NCBI GenBank assembly: GCA_017305835.1
Contig: JAFKJY010000041.1
Span: 128,467-192,466 of the forward strand
Length of the DNA: 64,000 bases
Source of the DNA: Hyphomicrobiales bacterium
GTDB lineage: Bacteria > Pseudomonadota > Alphaproteobacteria > Rhizobiales > Rhizobiaceae
Direction: 5' to 3'
Part shown: positions 53,965-62,762 of the stretch, in pieces
How the letters are laid out: every line of letters starts with the position of its first letter
Numbering within the stretch: position 1 is the first letter of the stretch
The notes under the pieces: generated by a model
The model's database searches: none
What the model saw: the letters and a program-made list of their open reading frames with translations, nothing else
What the model was told of the DNA's origin: nothing
Program-made: the position numbers and the translations under genes

Positions 53965-55064
53965 TCGGCCGCATCGTGCTGTCCGTGCTGCTCGCGCTCG
54001 CGCCGGCCCTGCCGGCGCAGGCCGCTTCGCGCATCAAGGACATCGCCACGCTGCAGAGCTCGCGCGACAACCAGTTGATCGGTTACGGCCTGGTGATCGG
54101 CTTGCAGGGCAGCGGCGACGGGCTGCGCAACTCGCCCTTCACCGAGCAGTCCATGCGCGCCATGCTGGAGAATCTCGGCATCGCGACGGAAGGCGGGCGC
54201 GTGCGCGCCACCAACGTCGCCGCGGTGATCGTGACGGCGAACCTGCCGCCCTTCGTGCAGTCGGGCGCGCGCATCGACGTCAGCGTCTCGTCTCTCGGCG
54301 ATGCGAGCTCGCTCGCCGGCGGCACGCTGGTGATGACGCCGCTGAAGGCCGCCGACGGGCAGATCTACGCCGTCGCACAGGGTCCGGTCATCGTCTCCGG
54401 CTTCCAGGCTCAGGGCCAGGCCGAGCAGCTCACCCAGGGCGTGCCGACGGGGGGCAGGGTGCCGAACGGCGCCATCGTCGAACGCGAGGTGCCGGGCGGC
54501 ATAGGCGACCTGCGCCAGCTCGTCCTGCAACTGCGCAACCCGGACTTCTCGACGGTGGTCAGGATCACCGACGCCATCAACGATTTCACACAGGCGCGCT
54601 ACGGCAAGCGGGTGGCGGCCGAGCAGGACGCGCGCACCGTCAACATCAGCAGGCCCGACGGCGTTTCCACCGCCCGCTTCTTCGCCGAGCTGGAGAACAT
54701 CCCGGTGCAGGCGGACAGCCCGGCCAAGGTGGTGGTCGACGAGCGCTCGGGCACGATCGTCATCGGCCAGGACGTCAAGATCAACCGCGTCGCGATCAGC
54801 CACGGCGCGCTGACCGTGCGCATCACCGAGATGCCGAAAGTGGTGCAGCCTGCGCCGTTCTCGAAGGGCGAGACGGCGGTCGAGCCTTTCACCGCGATCG
54901 AAGCCAACCGGCCGGACTCCAAGGTCGCGATCCTCGACGGGCCGGACCTGCAGACGCTGGTGGCGGGCCTGAACCGGCTCGGCGTCAAGCCGGACGGCAT
55001 CATCGCGATCCTGCAAGGCATCAAGTCGGCCGGCGCGCTTCAGGCCGAGCTGGTGATCCAATAG
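53961..55064 (+). CDS. flgI: Flagellar P-ring protein FlgI
   Basis: 367 residues, signal peptide 1-~21 (LALAPALPAQA). Typical opening SRIKDIATLQSSRDNQLIGYGLVIGLQGSGDGLRNSPFTEQSMRAMLENLGI and C-terminal LQTLVAGLNRLGVKPDGIIAILQGIKSAGALQAELVIQ. Forms the periplasmic bushing around the rod. Confidence 0.97.
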   Translation: MIGRIVLSVLLALAPALPAQAASRIKDIATLQSSRDNQLIGYGLVIGLQGSGDGLRNSPFTEQSMRAMLENLGIATEGGRVRATNVAAVIVTANLPPFVQSGARIDVSVSSLGDASSLAGGTLVMTPLKAADGQIYAVAQGPVIVSGFQAQGQAEQLTQGVPTGGRVPNGAIVEREVPGGIGDLRQLVLQLRNPDFSTVVRITDAINDFTQARYGKRVAAEQDARTVNISRPDGVSTARFFAELENIPVQADSPAKVVVDERSGTIVIGQDVKINRVAISHGALTVRITEMPKVVQPAPFSKGETAVEPFTAIEANRPDSKVAILDGPDLQTLVAGLNRLGVKPDGIIAILQGIKSAGALQAELVIQ

Positions 55065-55607
55065 GTGGCCCCCATGGCGACATTGCCCGTCCGACCCCGC
55101 ACGCTTGCCGCATCCGCCCTTCCGGCGATGGCGGTCGCGCTGATGCTCGGCCTCTCGGCCGGCCCTGCCGCGACGCAGAGCAATGGGCCGGTCGCGGCGG
55201 CCGGCCAGTCGGCCGACGAGATAGAGCGCTTCTGCGGCAACATCGTCGACGCGGCGCGCGACCGCCGCTACGCCATGCAAGAGGCGGAGCTCAAGAAGCT
55301 GCAGCAGGACGTCGACGAGCGGATCAAGCGCCTCGAGGAAAAGCGCGCCGAATACGAGGGCTGGCTGACGCGGCGCGAGCGCTTCATGGCGCAGGCCCAG
55401 CAGGGCGTGGTGCAGATCTATTCCAAGATGCGGCCCGAGGCCGCTGCCGCGCAGCTTTCACAGCTTCGCGCCGAGATGGCCGCCAGCATCCTGATGAAGC
55501 TCGATACGCGGGTGGCGAGCGTCATCCTCAACGAGATGGACAAGAATGCCGCCGCCGCGCTGACCACCATCATGGTCAGCGCCGCTAGGCCGGAGGACAA
55601 GAGCTGA
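55065..55607 (+). CDS. motE: Motility chaperone MotE
   Basis: 180 residues from the GTG that follows the flgI stop directly; an ATG three codons on (55074) is an alternative. Signal peptide (~1-30, ALMLGLSAGPAATQ), a periplasmic coiled coil (AELKKLQQDVDERIKRLEEKRAEYEGWL) and a MgtE_N-like C-terminal part (VQIYSKMRPEAAAAQLSQL...ILMKLDTRVASVILNEMDKNAAAAL). In S. meliloti MotE is a disulphide-linked periplasmic chaperone for the stator-associated protein MotC and lies between flgI and flgH as here. Confidence 0.9.
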   Translation: MAPMATLPVRPRTLAASALPAMAVALMLGLSAGPAATQSNGPVAAAGQSADEIERFCGNIVDAARDRRYAMQEAELKKLQQDVDERIKRLEEKRAEYEGWLTRRERFMAQAQQGVVQIYSKMRPEAAAAQLSQLRAEMAASILMKLDTRVASVILNEMDKNAAAALTTIMVSAARPEDKS

Positions 55608-56299
55608 TGCGCCGAACCCTGATCCTGGCGGCGGCAGGCCTGCTCGGCGGCTGCGGCGGCAGCCTCAACGAGGTCGGCGTGGCGCCCACCATGTCGCCGG
55701 TCGGCACCGGCGTCGAGCCGGCGATCGTCGCGAGCAGCGGGTATGCCACCCCGCAGCCGCGCCGCTTCTCGCTGTGGAGCGACCGGCAGAGCCGGCTGTT
55801 CACCGATCCGCGCGCGCTTTCGGTGGGCGACATCCTCACCGTCCGGATCTCGATCAACGACCGCGCGCAGTTCAAGAACCAGAGCGACCGCAAGCGCGAC
55901 GCCGCCCGCAGCCTCGGCCTCGGCGGCAGCGTCTCCAGCGGTTCGGCGGGAGGCTCGCTCGACCTTTCCGGCAAGATCAACTCGTCGACCTCGACCACGG
56001 GGTCGGGTGCGACGCTGCGGTCCGAAAGCATCGACCTGCTGGTCGCGGCCGTGGTCACCGAGGTGCTGCCCAACGGCAACCTGGTGATCGCCGGCTCGCA
56101 GGAGGTGCGGGTCAATGCCGAACTGCGCATCCTGACGATCGCCGGCATCGTGCGGCCGTCGGACATCGGCTCGCAGAACACGATCTCCTACGACCGCATC
56201 GCCGAGGCGCGCATCTCCTACGGCGGGCGCGGCCGGCTCAGCGAGGTGCAGCAGCCCCCCTACGGGCAGCAGATCCTCGACAACGTCCTGCCGTTCTGA
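55607..56299 (+). CDS. flgH: Flagellar L-ring lipoprotein FlgH
   Basis: 230 residues. Lipoprotein signal peptide with lipobox LLGGC (Cys18). L-ring domain: SLWSDRQSRLFTDPRALSVGDILTVRISINDRAQFKN, STSTTGSGATLRSESIDLLVAAVVTEVLPNGNLVIAGSQEVRVN and ELRILTIAGIVRPSDIGSQNTISYDRIAEARISYGGRGRL. Outer-membrane bushing. Overlaps motE by one base. Confidence 0.96.
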   Translation: MRRTLILAAAGLLGGCGGSLNEVGVAPTMSPVGTGVEPAIVASSGYATPQPRRFSLWSDRQSRLFTDPRALSVGDILTVRISINDRAQFKNQSDRKRDAARSLGLGGSVSSGSAGGSLDLSGKINSSTSTTGSGATLRSESIDLLVAAVVTEVLPNGNLVIAGSQEVRVNAELRILTIAGIVRPSDIGSQNTISYDRIAEARISYGGRGRLSEVQQPPYGQQILDNVLPF

Positions 56300-56314
56300 C
56301 GCAGCGGGGAACGG

Positions 56315-56827
56315 ATGGCCGCGGCGACCGATACGGCACCAGCACCCCGCAAGGGGCCATCGCTGATCGTGCAGATCGCGGTGCTGCTGGCGCTCAGCGG
56401 CGCGGCGGTCGGCGCGGGCTGGTTCGCCGGCCAGATGATGGGCGCGCGGAGCGGATCGGAGCCGGCAGCCGAAGGCGAGCCGCCTGCCGGCGCGAAGCCT
56501 GCGGGGAAGGACGCGAAGGCGGGCGAGGCGCCCGGGCCGCAGTCGCTCAACATCTTCCCGCTCGCGACGATCACGACAAACCTCGCCGACCCGCGCGACC
56601 TGTGGGTGCGCCTGGAGCTGGCGCTGGTGTTCAAGGACCAGGTCGACGCGCGGATCGCCGAGATGGTCAACCAGGACGTGCTCGCCTACCTGCGCACGGT
56701 GAAGTCGCGCCAGATCGAAGGGCCGAGCGGGCTCCAGCACCTGAGGAGCGACCTCGACGAGCGCGCGCAGACGCGCAGCCAGGGCAAGGTGACGCAGGTG
56801 CTGATCAGGACGCTGCTGTTCGAATGA
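56315..56827 (+). CDS. fliL: Flagellar basal body-associated protein FliL
   Basis: 170 residues. One membrane helix (~18-40, IVQIAVLLALSGAAVGAGWFAGQMMG), an Ala/Pro/Glu/Lys linker, then the FliL domain (NIFPLATITTNLADPRDLWVRLELALVFKD...RSDLDERAQTRSQGKVTQVLIRTLLFE) of the stomatin-like fold that supports stators. Overlaps fliP by four bases. Confidence 0.94.
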   Translation: MAAATDTAPAPRKGPSLIVQIAVLLALSGAAVGAGWFAGQMMGARSGSEPAAEGEPPAGAKPAGKDAKAGEAPGPQSLNIFPLATITTNLADPRDLWVRLELALVFKDQVDARIAEMVNQDVLAYLRTVKSRQIEGPSGLQHLRSDLDERAQTRSQGKVTQVLIRTLLFE

Positions 56828-57561
56828 GGCTGCCCCTTCTCGCCACCGGACTGCTGCTTGCCGCCGCGACGCCGGCGCTCGCCCAGCAGATCGACCTCGG
56901 CCAGCTCGCGGGCGCGGCGAGCGGGACGACGGTCGGCACGATCATCCAGCTCTTCGGCCTGCTGACCATCCTGTCGGTGGCGCCGGGCATCCTGATCATG
57001 GTGACGAGCTTCACGCGCTTCATCATCGCCTTCTCGATCCTGCGCTCGGGCATCGGCCTGCCGACCACGCCGGCCAACCTGATCCTGGTCAGCCTTTCGC
57101 TGTTCATGACCTTCTACGTGATGGGGCCGTCCTTCGACCGCGCCTGGCAGCAGGGCGTGCAGCCGCTGATGAACAACGAGATCACCCAGCAGGTGGCGCT
57201 GCAGCGGATCGCCGACCCGTTCCGCACCTTCATGGCCAACAATGTGCGCGGCGAGGACTTCCAGCTCTTCGCCGACCTCGCCCGCGAGCGTGGCGAGGAC
57301 ATCGGCACTGCCGCCTCGCCGGACCTGCGCGTGCTGGTGCCGGCCTTCATGATCTCGGAGATCCGGCGCGGCTTCGAGATCGGCTTCCTGATCGTGCTGC
57401 CGTTCCTCGTCATCGACCTGATCGTGGCGACCATCACCATGTCGATGGGCATGATGATGCTGCCGCCGACGGTGATCTCGCTGCCCTTCAAGATCCTGTT
57501 CTTCGTGCTGATCGACGGCTGGAACTTGCTCGTCGGCAGCCTCGTTCGATCCTTCGTTTAA
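56824..57561 (+). CDS. fliP: Flagellar export gate protein FliP
   Basis: 245 residues, signal peptide (LLLAAATPALA) cleaved in this family. Four membrane helices and the FliP signatures FTRFIIAFSILRSGIGLPTTPANLILVSLSLFMTFYVMGP and LVPAFMISEIRRGFEIGFLIVLPFLVIDLIVATITMSMGMMMLPPTVISLPFKILFF. Core of the export gate with FliQ/FliR, which are not in the window. Confidence 0.97.
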   Translation: MRLPLLATGLLLAAATPALAQQIDLGQLAGAASGTTVGTIIQLFGLLTILSVAPGILIMVTSFTRFIIAFSILRSGIGLPTTPANLILVSLSLFMTFYVMGPSFDRAWQQGVQPLMNNEITQQVALQRIADPFRTFMANNVRGEDFQLFADLARERGEDIGTAASPDLRVLVPAFMISEIRRGFEIGFLIVLPFLVIDLIVATITMSMGMMMLPPTVISLPFKILFFVLIDGWNLLVGSLVRSFV

Positions 57562-57585
57562 TCTTCGGTTAAACATCCCTAACGC

Positions 57586-57608
57586 CTGGCTAATGCCAAT
57601 TTAGCCAG
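57586..57608. terminator. Hairpin after fliP
   Basis: Perfect 8-bp arms CTGGCTAA / TTAGCCAG (57586-57593, 57601-57608) with a 7-base loop, 25 bases after the fliP stop. CCTTTTG follows 12 bases later, too far for a classic U-tract. It may be an mRNA end or a binding site in the flaA promoter region, where the remaining ~150 bases hold no gene. Confidence 0.45.
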
Positions 57609-57759
57609 CGCTATTATCCTTTTGCTAGGAAATTGCTGCCATTGTGGCGTCGCGCTTGGCGGATTGACCACAACAGGTAGGTCATTGGCATGATGCCGCT
57701 CCGCTAAACCGGCAGCCCGGTATGTTCCTCACAAGTATTGAATAGAAGGAACAAGACTG

Positions 57760-58938
57760 ATGTCCAGTCTTCTTACCAATGCGTCCGCAATGACTGCACT
57801 GCAGACGCTGTCGATGGTCAACAAGGATCTTTCCACCACCCAGGCACGCATTTCCACCGGGCAGAAGGTTGCTACGGCTTCCGACAACGCCGCCTACTGG
57901 TCGATCGCGACCACGATGCGCTCCGACAATTCCGCGCTCGGCACCGTTCAGGAGGCCCTCGGCCTCGGCGCCGCGAAGGTCGACACGGCCTACGCCGGCA
58001 TGGATCAGGCGATCGAGTACGTCAAGCAGATCAAGGACAAGCTGATCGCCGCCCAGGAGCCCAGCGCCGACCGCGCCAAGCTGCAGGGCGACATCTCCCA
58101 GCTCCAGGACCAGCTCCGCGGCATCGCCGAGTCGGCCTCGTTCTCGGGCGAGAACTGGCTGCAGGCCGACATCACCGCCGGCGGCGGCTCCGTCGGCAAG
58201 AGCGTCGTCAGCTCATTCGTGCGTGACTCTTCGGGCAACGTGTCGGTCAAGACGATCAACTACACGCTCGACAGCTCGACCGTTCTGTTCGACACGGGCG
58301 GCAATACCGCCATCCTGGACAAGACTTCGACGATCCAGGGCAATAGCGTCACCCTGAACGTCAACGTTGCAGGCGTTGTCAGCGCTCAGACGGTCGCGGC
58401 CTTCTCGACCGACGATGTGATCGCGGCCGGTGCCGGCGCGTCTGTCTTCAATGGCGAGCATGCCAACGATGGCACGGCTGACTATGTCAAGGTGGCGGAT
58501 GATACCTGGGTGATCGCGGTCGACCAGAGCACTGTTGCCACCCAGGAAGCCCAGTTCGACGACGGCACGACCGTCTGGGCCATCGACCTGACTTCGACTG
58601 CGGCTTCGACGACCTCGTCGGTCGACACGCTGACCATCAGCAGCAGCACGACGTCGGCCCAGCTCGACGGCATGCTCCAGATGGTCGACGATGCGATGAC
58701 GTCGATGACCAGCGCTGCCGCTTCGCTCGGCTCGATCTCGTCGCGCATCGACATGCAGAACGACTTCATCTCGAAGCTGACCGACTCGCTCGATCGCGGT
58801 ATCGGCCGTCTGGTCGACGCCGACATGGAGGAAGAGTCGGCCCGCCTGTCGGCCCTGCAGGTCCAGCAGCAGCTCGGCATCCAGGCTCTGTCGATCGCCA
58901 ATTCCGGCTCGCAGAACATCCTGTCGCTGTTCCGCTAA
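57760..58938 (+). CDS. flaA: Flagellin A
   Basis: 392 residues; AAGGAA lies 12-17 bases upstream of the ATG. Conserved D0/D1 coiled ends: SSLLTNASAMTALQTLSMVNKDLSTTQARISTGQKVATASDNAAYWSIATTMRSD and LGSISSRIDMQNDFISKLTDSLDRGIGRLVDADMEEESARLSALQVQQQLGIQALSIANSGSQNILSLFR. The middle (~150-290) is Asp/Thr/Ser-rich and more variable. Rhizobial flagella are complex filaments built from several flagellins; this is the first of two tandem genes. Confidence 0.96.
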   Translation: MSSLLTNASAMTALQTLSMVNKDLSTTQARISTGQKVATASDNAAYWSIATTMRSDNSALGTVQEALGLGAAKVDTAYAGMDQAIEYVKQIKDKLIAAQEPSADRAKLQGDISQLQDQLRGIAESASFSGENWLQADITAGGGSVGKSVVSSFVRDSSGNVSVKTINYTLDSSTVLFDTGGNTAILDKTSTIQGNSVTLNVNVAGVVSAQTVAAFSTDDVIAAGAGASVFNGEHANDGTADYVKVADDTWVIAVDQSTVATQEAQFDDGTTVWAIDLTSTAASTTSSVDTLTISSSTTSAQLDGMLQMVDDAMTSMTSAAASLGSISSRIDMQNDFISKLTDSLDRGIGRLVDADMEEESARLSALQVQQQLGIQALSIANSGSQNILSLFR

Positions 58939-58958
58939 GTCTAGGCCTCCAGCCTATC

Positions 58959-58990
58959 GATGGGCCGCGCATGCGCGGCCCATCCCTTTT
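58959..58990 (+). terminator. Intrinsic terminator of flaA
   Basis: A 12-bp perfect stem (58959-58970 with 58973-58984; only the two central bases AT are unpaired, so the actual loop opens a few pairs) followed by CCTTTT (58985-58990). Ends the flaA transcript before flaB. Confidence 0.88.
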
Positions 58991-59190
58991 CCCGTGTACA
59001 TCACGCGATGCGTTAAGGCTCGCTAAGGCCGTTAACGCGTCATTAACCTTACCAATTTACTTATTTCACTCGGAATGTCGCCAAAGGGGGACGGTTCCGG
59101 GTGAGGTCCGCTTTGCCGGACCAAGGCATCGAGCCACGCCCGGCCGGCCGGTTGGGGAAGTTCCTGAATCGACCAGAAGGAACGAGGCTG

Positions 59191-60366
59191 ATGTCGAGTC
59201 TTCTCACCAATGCGACCGCCATGACGGCGCTCCAGACGCTGACCCAGGTCAACAAGAATCTCGCCGACACGCAGGCGCGAATCTCGACCGGGCTGAAGGT
59301 CTCCAAGGCTTCCGACAACGCCGCCTACTGGTCGATCGCGACGACGATGCGCTCCGACAACGCGGCCCTCGGCGCGGTGCAGGAAGCACTCGGCCTCGGC
59401 GCCTCCAAGGTCGACACGGCCTATGCCGGCATGGAGCAGGCGATCGAATACGTCAAGCAGATCAAGGACAAGCTGATCGCGGCGCAGGAGCCCAGCGCCG
59501 ACCGCGCCAAGCTTCAGGAAGACATCGCGCAGCTCCAGGACCAGCTCCGCGGCATCGCCGAATCGGCCACCTTCTCCGGCGAGAACTGGCTGCAGGCCGA
59601 CCTCACGGCGGGCGGCGGCTCCGTGACGAAGAGCGTCGTCAGCTCGTTCGTCCGCGACTCGACCGGCAGCGTCTCCGTCACCACCATCGACTACGTGCTC
59701 GACGGCTCGACCGTCCTGTTCGACACCGGCGGCGATACCGGCCTGCTCGACAGCACCAGCGCCATCCAGGGCGCCAGCGTGACGCTCAACATCAATGTCG
59801 GCGGCGTGGTCGGCCCGCACACGGTCGCGGCTTTTACCACCGATGACGTCATCGCGGCCGGCTCGGCGACCTTCAACGGCAGCTATGCCAGCGCAGGCGG
59901 CGACGACTACGTGAAGGTGGGGGACGATACCTGGGTGAAGGCGGTCGACCAGACCACCGTCCCGACCCAGGAAGTCCAGTTCGACGACGGCACCGATGTA
60001 TGGGCGGTCGACCTCACCTCGACGGTCGCTTCGACGACCTCCTCGATCGATACGCTGACGATCACTACAGCCACGACGCGGGCGCAGCTCGACGGCATGT
60101 TGCAGATGGTCGAGGACAGGCTGTCCGACATCACCAGCGCAGCGGCCTCGCTCGGCTCGATCTCGTCGCGCATCGGCCTGCAGGACGAGTTCATCTCGAA
60201 GCTGACCGACTCGCTCGATCGCGGCATCGGCCGCCTGGTCGACGCCGACATGGAAGAAGAGTCGGCGCGGCTGTCGGCCCTTCAGGTGCAGCAGCAGCTC
60301 GGCATCCAGGCGCTGTCGATCGCCAACTCCAACTCGCAGAACATCCTGACGCTGTTCAGGCAGTAA
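59191..60366 (+). CDS. flaB: Flagellin B (tandem paralogue of flaA)
   Basis: 391 residues from the ATG at 59191 (MSSLLTNATAMTALQTLTQVNKNLADTQARIST), preceded by AAGGAACGAGGC; a longer open frame from 59101 lacks flagellin character. Ends as in FlaA, with LGSISSRIGLQDEFISKLTDSLDRGIGRLVDADMEEESARLSALQ. The paralogues are nearly identical in the D0/D1 ends, and differ by scattered substitutions in the centre (for example TTIDYVLDGSTVLFDTGGDTGLLD). It has its own upstream region of 252 bases with an AT-rich stretch (59030-59070), no gene visible in it. Confidence 0.95.
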   Translation: MSSLLTNATAMTALQTLTQVNKNLADTQARISTGLKVSKASDNAAYWSIATTMRSDNAALGAVQEALGLGASKVDTAYAGMEQAIEYVKQIKDKLIAAQEPSADRAKLQEDIAQLQDQLRGIAESATFSGENWLQADLTAGGGSVTKSVVSSFVRDSTGSVSVTTIDYVLDGSTVLFDTGGDTGLLDSTSAIQGASVTLNINVGGVVGPHTVAAFTTDDVIAAGSATFNGSYASAGGDDYVKVGDDTWVKAVDQTTVPTQEVQFDDGTDVWAVDLTSTVASTTSSIDTLTITTATTRAQLDGMLQMVEDRLSDITSAAASLGSISSRIGLQDEFISKLTDSLDRGIGRLVDADMEEESARLSALQVQQQLGIQALSIANSNSQNILTLFRQ

Positions 60367-60390
60367 GACGGCGGCGGACACTCTTATGGC

Positions 60391-60418
60391 GCGGGCCGTC
60401 CGGCAACGGGCGGCCCGC
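60391..60418 (+). terminator. Stem-loop after flaB
   Basis: GCGGGCCG / CGGCCCGC (60391-60398, 60411-60418) with a 12-base loop that can pair further, followed by tgtcatttt. Probable flaB terminator with a weak U-tract, 66 bases before fliF. Confidence 0.65.
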
Positions 60419-60483
60419 TGTCATTTTCGCACAAGCTTCGCGGGCTAGGCTGCCGCAGACCAAAATACCGGGAGCCGCGACCC

Positions 60484-62133
60484 GTGCCCAAACAGATCCA
60501 GGCGATCATCGACAACCTGCGCGCCTTCGGGCCGCGGCGACTGGCGATCATGGGCGGCGTGCTGGCGGCGGTGCTCGCGCTGGTTTCGGTCGCTGCGATC
60601 TATCTCAATCGCCCGGCCTACGAGACGCTTTATGTCGGGCTGGAGCGGCAGGACGTGAACCAGATCGGCCTCGTGCTGGGCGAGGCGGGCATCGATTTCG
60701 ACGTCGCCTCCGACGGCACCACCGTCCTGGTCGCGGCCGGCAAGACCGCCAAGGCGCGCATGCTGCTGGCCGAGAAGGGCCTGCCGACCAGCGCCAATGC
60801 CGGCTACGAGCTGTTCGACAATGTCGGGTCGCTCGGCCTCACCAGCTTCATGCAGCAGATCACGCGGGTGCGCGCGCTCGAAGGCGAGATCGCGCGGACG
60901 ATCCAGACCATCCAGGGCGTGCGCGCGGCGCGCGTCCACATCGTGCTGCCGGAGCGCGGCAATTTCCGCCGCGAGGAGCAGCAGCCCTCGGCCTCGGTGG
61001 TGATCCGCGCCTCGGGCGCGGACGGCCAGCGCAGTGCCGCCGCGATCCGCCATCTCGTGGCGGCGGCGGTACCTGGGCTCGGCGCCGACAAGGTGACGGT
61101 GCTCGATTCCAGCGGCGTGCTGCTCGCCTCGGGCGAGGACATGGCCAACAGCTCCCTCGCGCGCTCCTTCGAGGTGGAGCAGTCGGTCTCGTCCGGCATC
61201 GAGGGCAGCATCCGCCAGGCGCTCGCCTCCTATCTCGGCATGGACAATTTCCGCGCCACGGTGCGGGCCGACGTCAACACCGACTCGCGGCAGACCGAGG
61301 AGACGATCTACGACCCGGATTCGCGCGTCGAGCGGTCGGTGCAGGTCGTCAAGGCGAGCGACAGCTCCGCCCAGCAGTCGGCCGCCTCGCCCGCGACGGT
61401 CGAGCAGAACCTGCCGCAGCCGACGGCGCAAAGCGACTCCCAGGGGCCGAAGTCGTCCGAACAGAGCGACCGGCGCGAGGAGACGACCAACTATGAGCTG
61501 AACAGCAAGCATGTCGCGACGGTGAGCAACGGCTACACCATCACGCGGCTGTCGATCGCGGTGGTGGTGAACAAGCAGCGGCTGGCGGACCTGATCGGCA
61601 AGGATGCGACGCCGGATCAGATCCAGGCGCGTGTTTCCGAGATAGAGACGCTGGTGGCATCGGCCACCGGTTACAAGAAGGATCGCGGCGACGTCATCAC
61701 CGTGTCGGCGGTCGAATTCGTGCCGGACGAGGACCAGGCCGTGTCGGCCGGTGCGGGCATCCTCCATACGCTCGGCCAGCAGACCGGCACGATCATCAAC
61801 GCCGCCGCCTTCGTGGTCGTGGTCTTCCTGCTCGTCTGGTTCGGCCTGCGGCCGGTCACCTCGGCGCTCACCGGCGGGAGGGCGGGCGAGACCGAGGCGG
61901 AGGCGCCGCGCGCCTTGCCGCAGCCTTCCGACGCGCAGATGGCCGGGGCGGGCGCTGCCGCGCTGACCGACGGCTCGGCGGGCGCACCGGGCCCGCTGCA
62001 GATGGCGCCGGTGGAGGATTTCCTCCAGCGCATCAAGCCGCCGCCGCAGGAGCGGCTGGCGCGGATGGTCGACCTCAATGAGGAGCGCACCGCCCAGATC
62101 CTGCGCAAGTGGGTCGCCCAGGAAGCGACGTGA
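60484..62133 (+). CDS. fliF: Flagellar MS-ring protein FliF
   Basis: 549 residues, GTG start. First membrane helix at ~22-42 (LAIMGGVLAAVLALVSVAAIYL), ring-building motifs YETLYVGLERQDVNQIGLVLGEAGIDFDVASDGTTVLV and LPERGNFRREEQQPSASVVIR, a low-complexity segment (~290-330, rich in Ser, Gln), the second helix at ~435-457 (IINAAAFVVVVFLLVWFGLRPV), and a C-terminal FliG-binding tail (QERLARMVDLNEERTAQILRKWVAQEA). The location after the flagellins instead of before visN differs from S. meliloti. Confidence 0.96.
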   Translation: MPKQIQAIIDNLRAFGPRRLAIMGGVLAAVLALVSVAAIYLNRPAYETLYVGLERQDVNQIGLVLGEAGIDFDVASDGTTVLVAAGKTAKARMLLAEKGLPTSANAGYELFDNVGSLGLTSFMQQITRVRALEGEIARTIQTIQGVRAARVHIVLPERGNFRREEQQPSASVVIRASGADGQRSAAAIRHLVAAAVPGLGADKVTVLDSSGVLLASGEDMANSSLARSFEVEQSVSSGIEGSIRQALASYLGMDNFRATVRADVNTDSRQTEETIYDPDSRVERSVQVVKASDSSAQQSAASPATVEQNLPQPTAQSDSQGPKSSEQSDRREETTNYELNSKHVATVSNGYTITRLSIAVVVNKQRLADLIGKDATPDQIQARVSEIETLVASATGYKKDRGDVITVSAVEFVPDEDQAVSAGAGILHTLGQQTGTIINAAAFVVVVFLLVWFGLRPVTSALTGGRAGETEAEAPRALPQPSDAQMAGAGAAALTDGSAGAPGPLQMAPVEDFLQRIKPPPQERLARMVDLNEERTAQILRKWVAQEAT

Positions 62134-62762
62134 TGCCGACCTACGCCCTAGCCGACATGCTGCCCGATTTCGGTGCGCCGCCGCCGCCGCTGCGGCCGGC
62201 GCAACCGGTCGTTCAGGAGCCGGCGCCGAGGCCCGTGCGGGTGCTGCCCGAGGAGGAGCTGCGCAGCCGCGTCGAGGCGGCCGTGCGCGAGGCGGAGGCC
62301 GCCGTCGAGGCGCGGCTGGCCGAGGCGCATGCCCAGGCGCTCGCCGAGATCGAGGCCAGGCATGCAGCCGAGCTGGAGCGGCTGCATAGCGAGCTCGGCG
62401 AGCAGGCTGGGCGCGCCATCGCGGAGCGGCTCGACCGGATGGAGAGCGATCTCGTCGCGCTGACCAGCGCGGTGGTGGCGCGCATGCTCGGCGTGTCGCT
62501 GACCGAAGACGTCAAGCGCCACGCCCTCGACGAGCTGCGGCGCTCCATCCTCGCCGCCGTCGGCGACCGGGACGCCGCGCGCATCCGCATCAAGGGCCCG
62601 CTCTTCCTCTACGAGGCGCTGAAGCCCGGCCTCGCCCGCTTCGCCGACGGCATCGAGTTCACCGAAGAGCCCGGCTTCGATCTCGCCGTCTCGATCGACA
62701 CCAGCCTGTTCGAGACCCGGCTCGGCGACTGGTCGACCGCGCTCTCCGAGGTGCTGACATGA
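62133..62762 (+). CDS. fliH: FliH-like flagellar export stator protein
   Basis: 209 residues, start overlapping the fliF stop by one base. A Pro-rich N-terminus (~1-35), a long Ala/Glu/Arg helix (~40-105, EEELRSRVEAAVREAEAAVEARLAEAHAQALAEIEARHAAELERLHSELGEQAG) and a mixed C-terminal domain (~115-209). This is the layout of FliH/ATP-synthase-b-like stators that hold FliI, and neighbours (fliF before, motB after) fit. Sequence divergence keeps the call below certainty; a rhizobial flagellar protein of other function is possible. Confidence 0.65.
   Translation: MPTYALADMLPDFGAPPPPLRPAQPVVQEPAPRPVRVLPEEELRSRVEAAVREAEAAVEARLAEAHAQALAEIEARHAAELERLHSELGEQAGRAIAERLDRMESDLVALTSAVVARMLGVSLTEDVKRHALDELRRSILAAVGDRDAARIRIKGPLFLYEALKPGLARFADGIEFTEEPGFDLAVSIDTSLFETRLGDWSTALSEVLT

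Noticed and set aside
57640..57720. A sigma-54 (-24/-12) promoter before flaA.
   Set aside because: TGGCATGATGCCGCT near 57685 has a GG but lacks the GC at the required spacing; rhizobial flagellins are not known to use RpoN.
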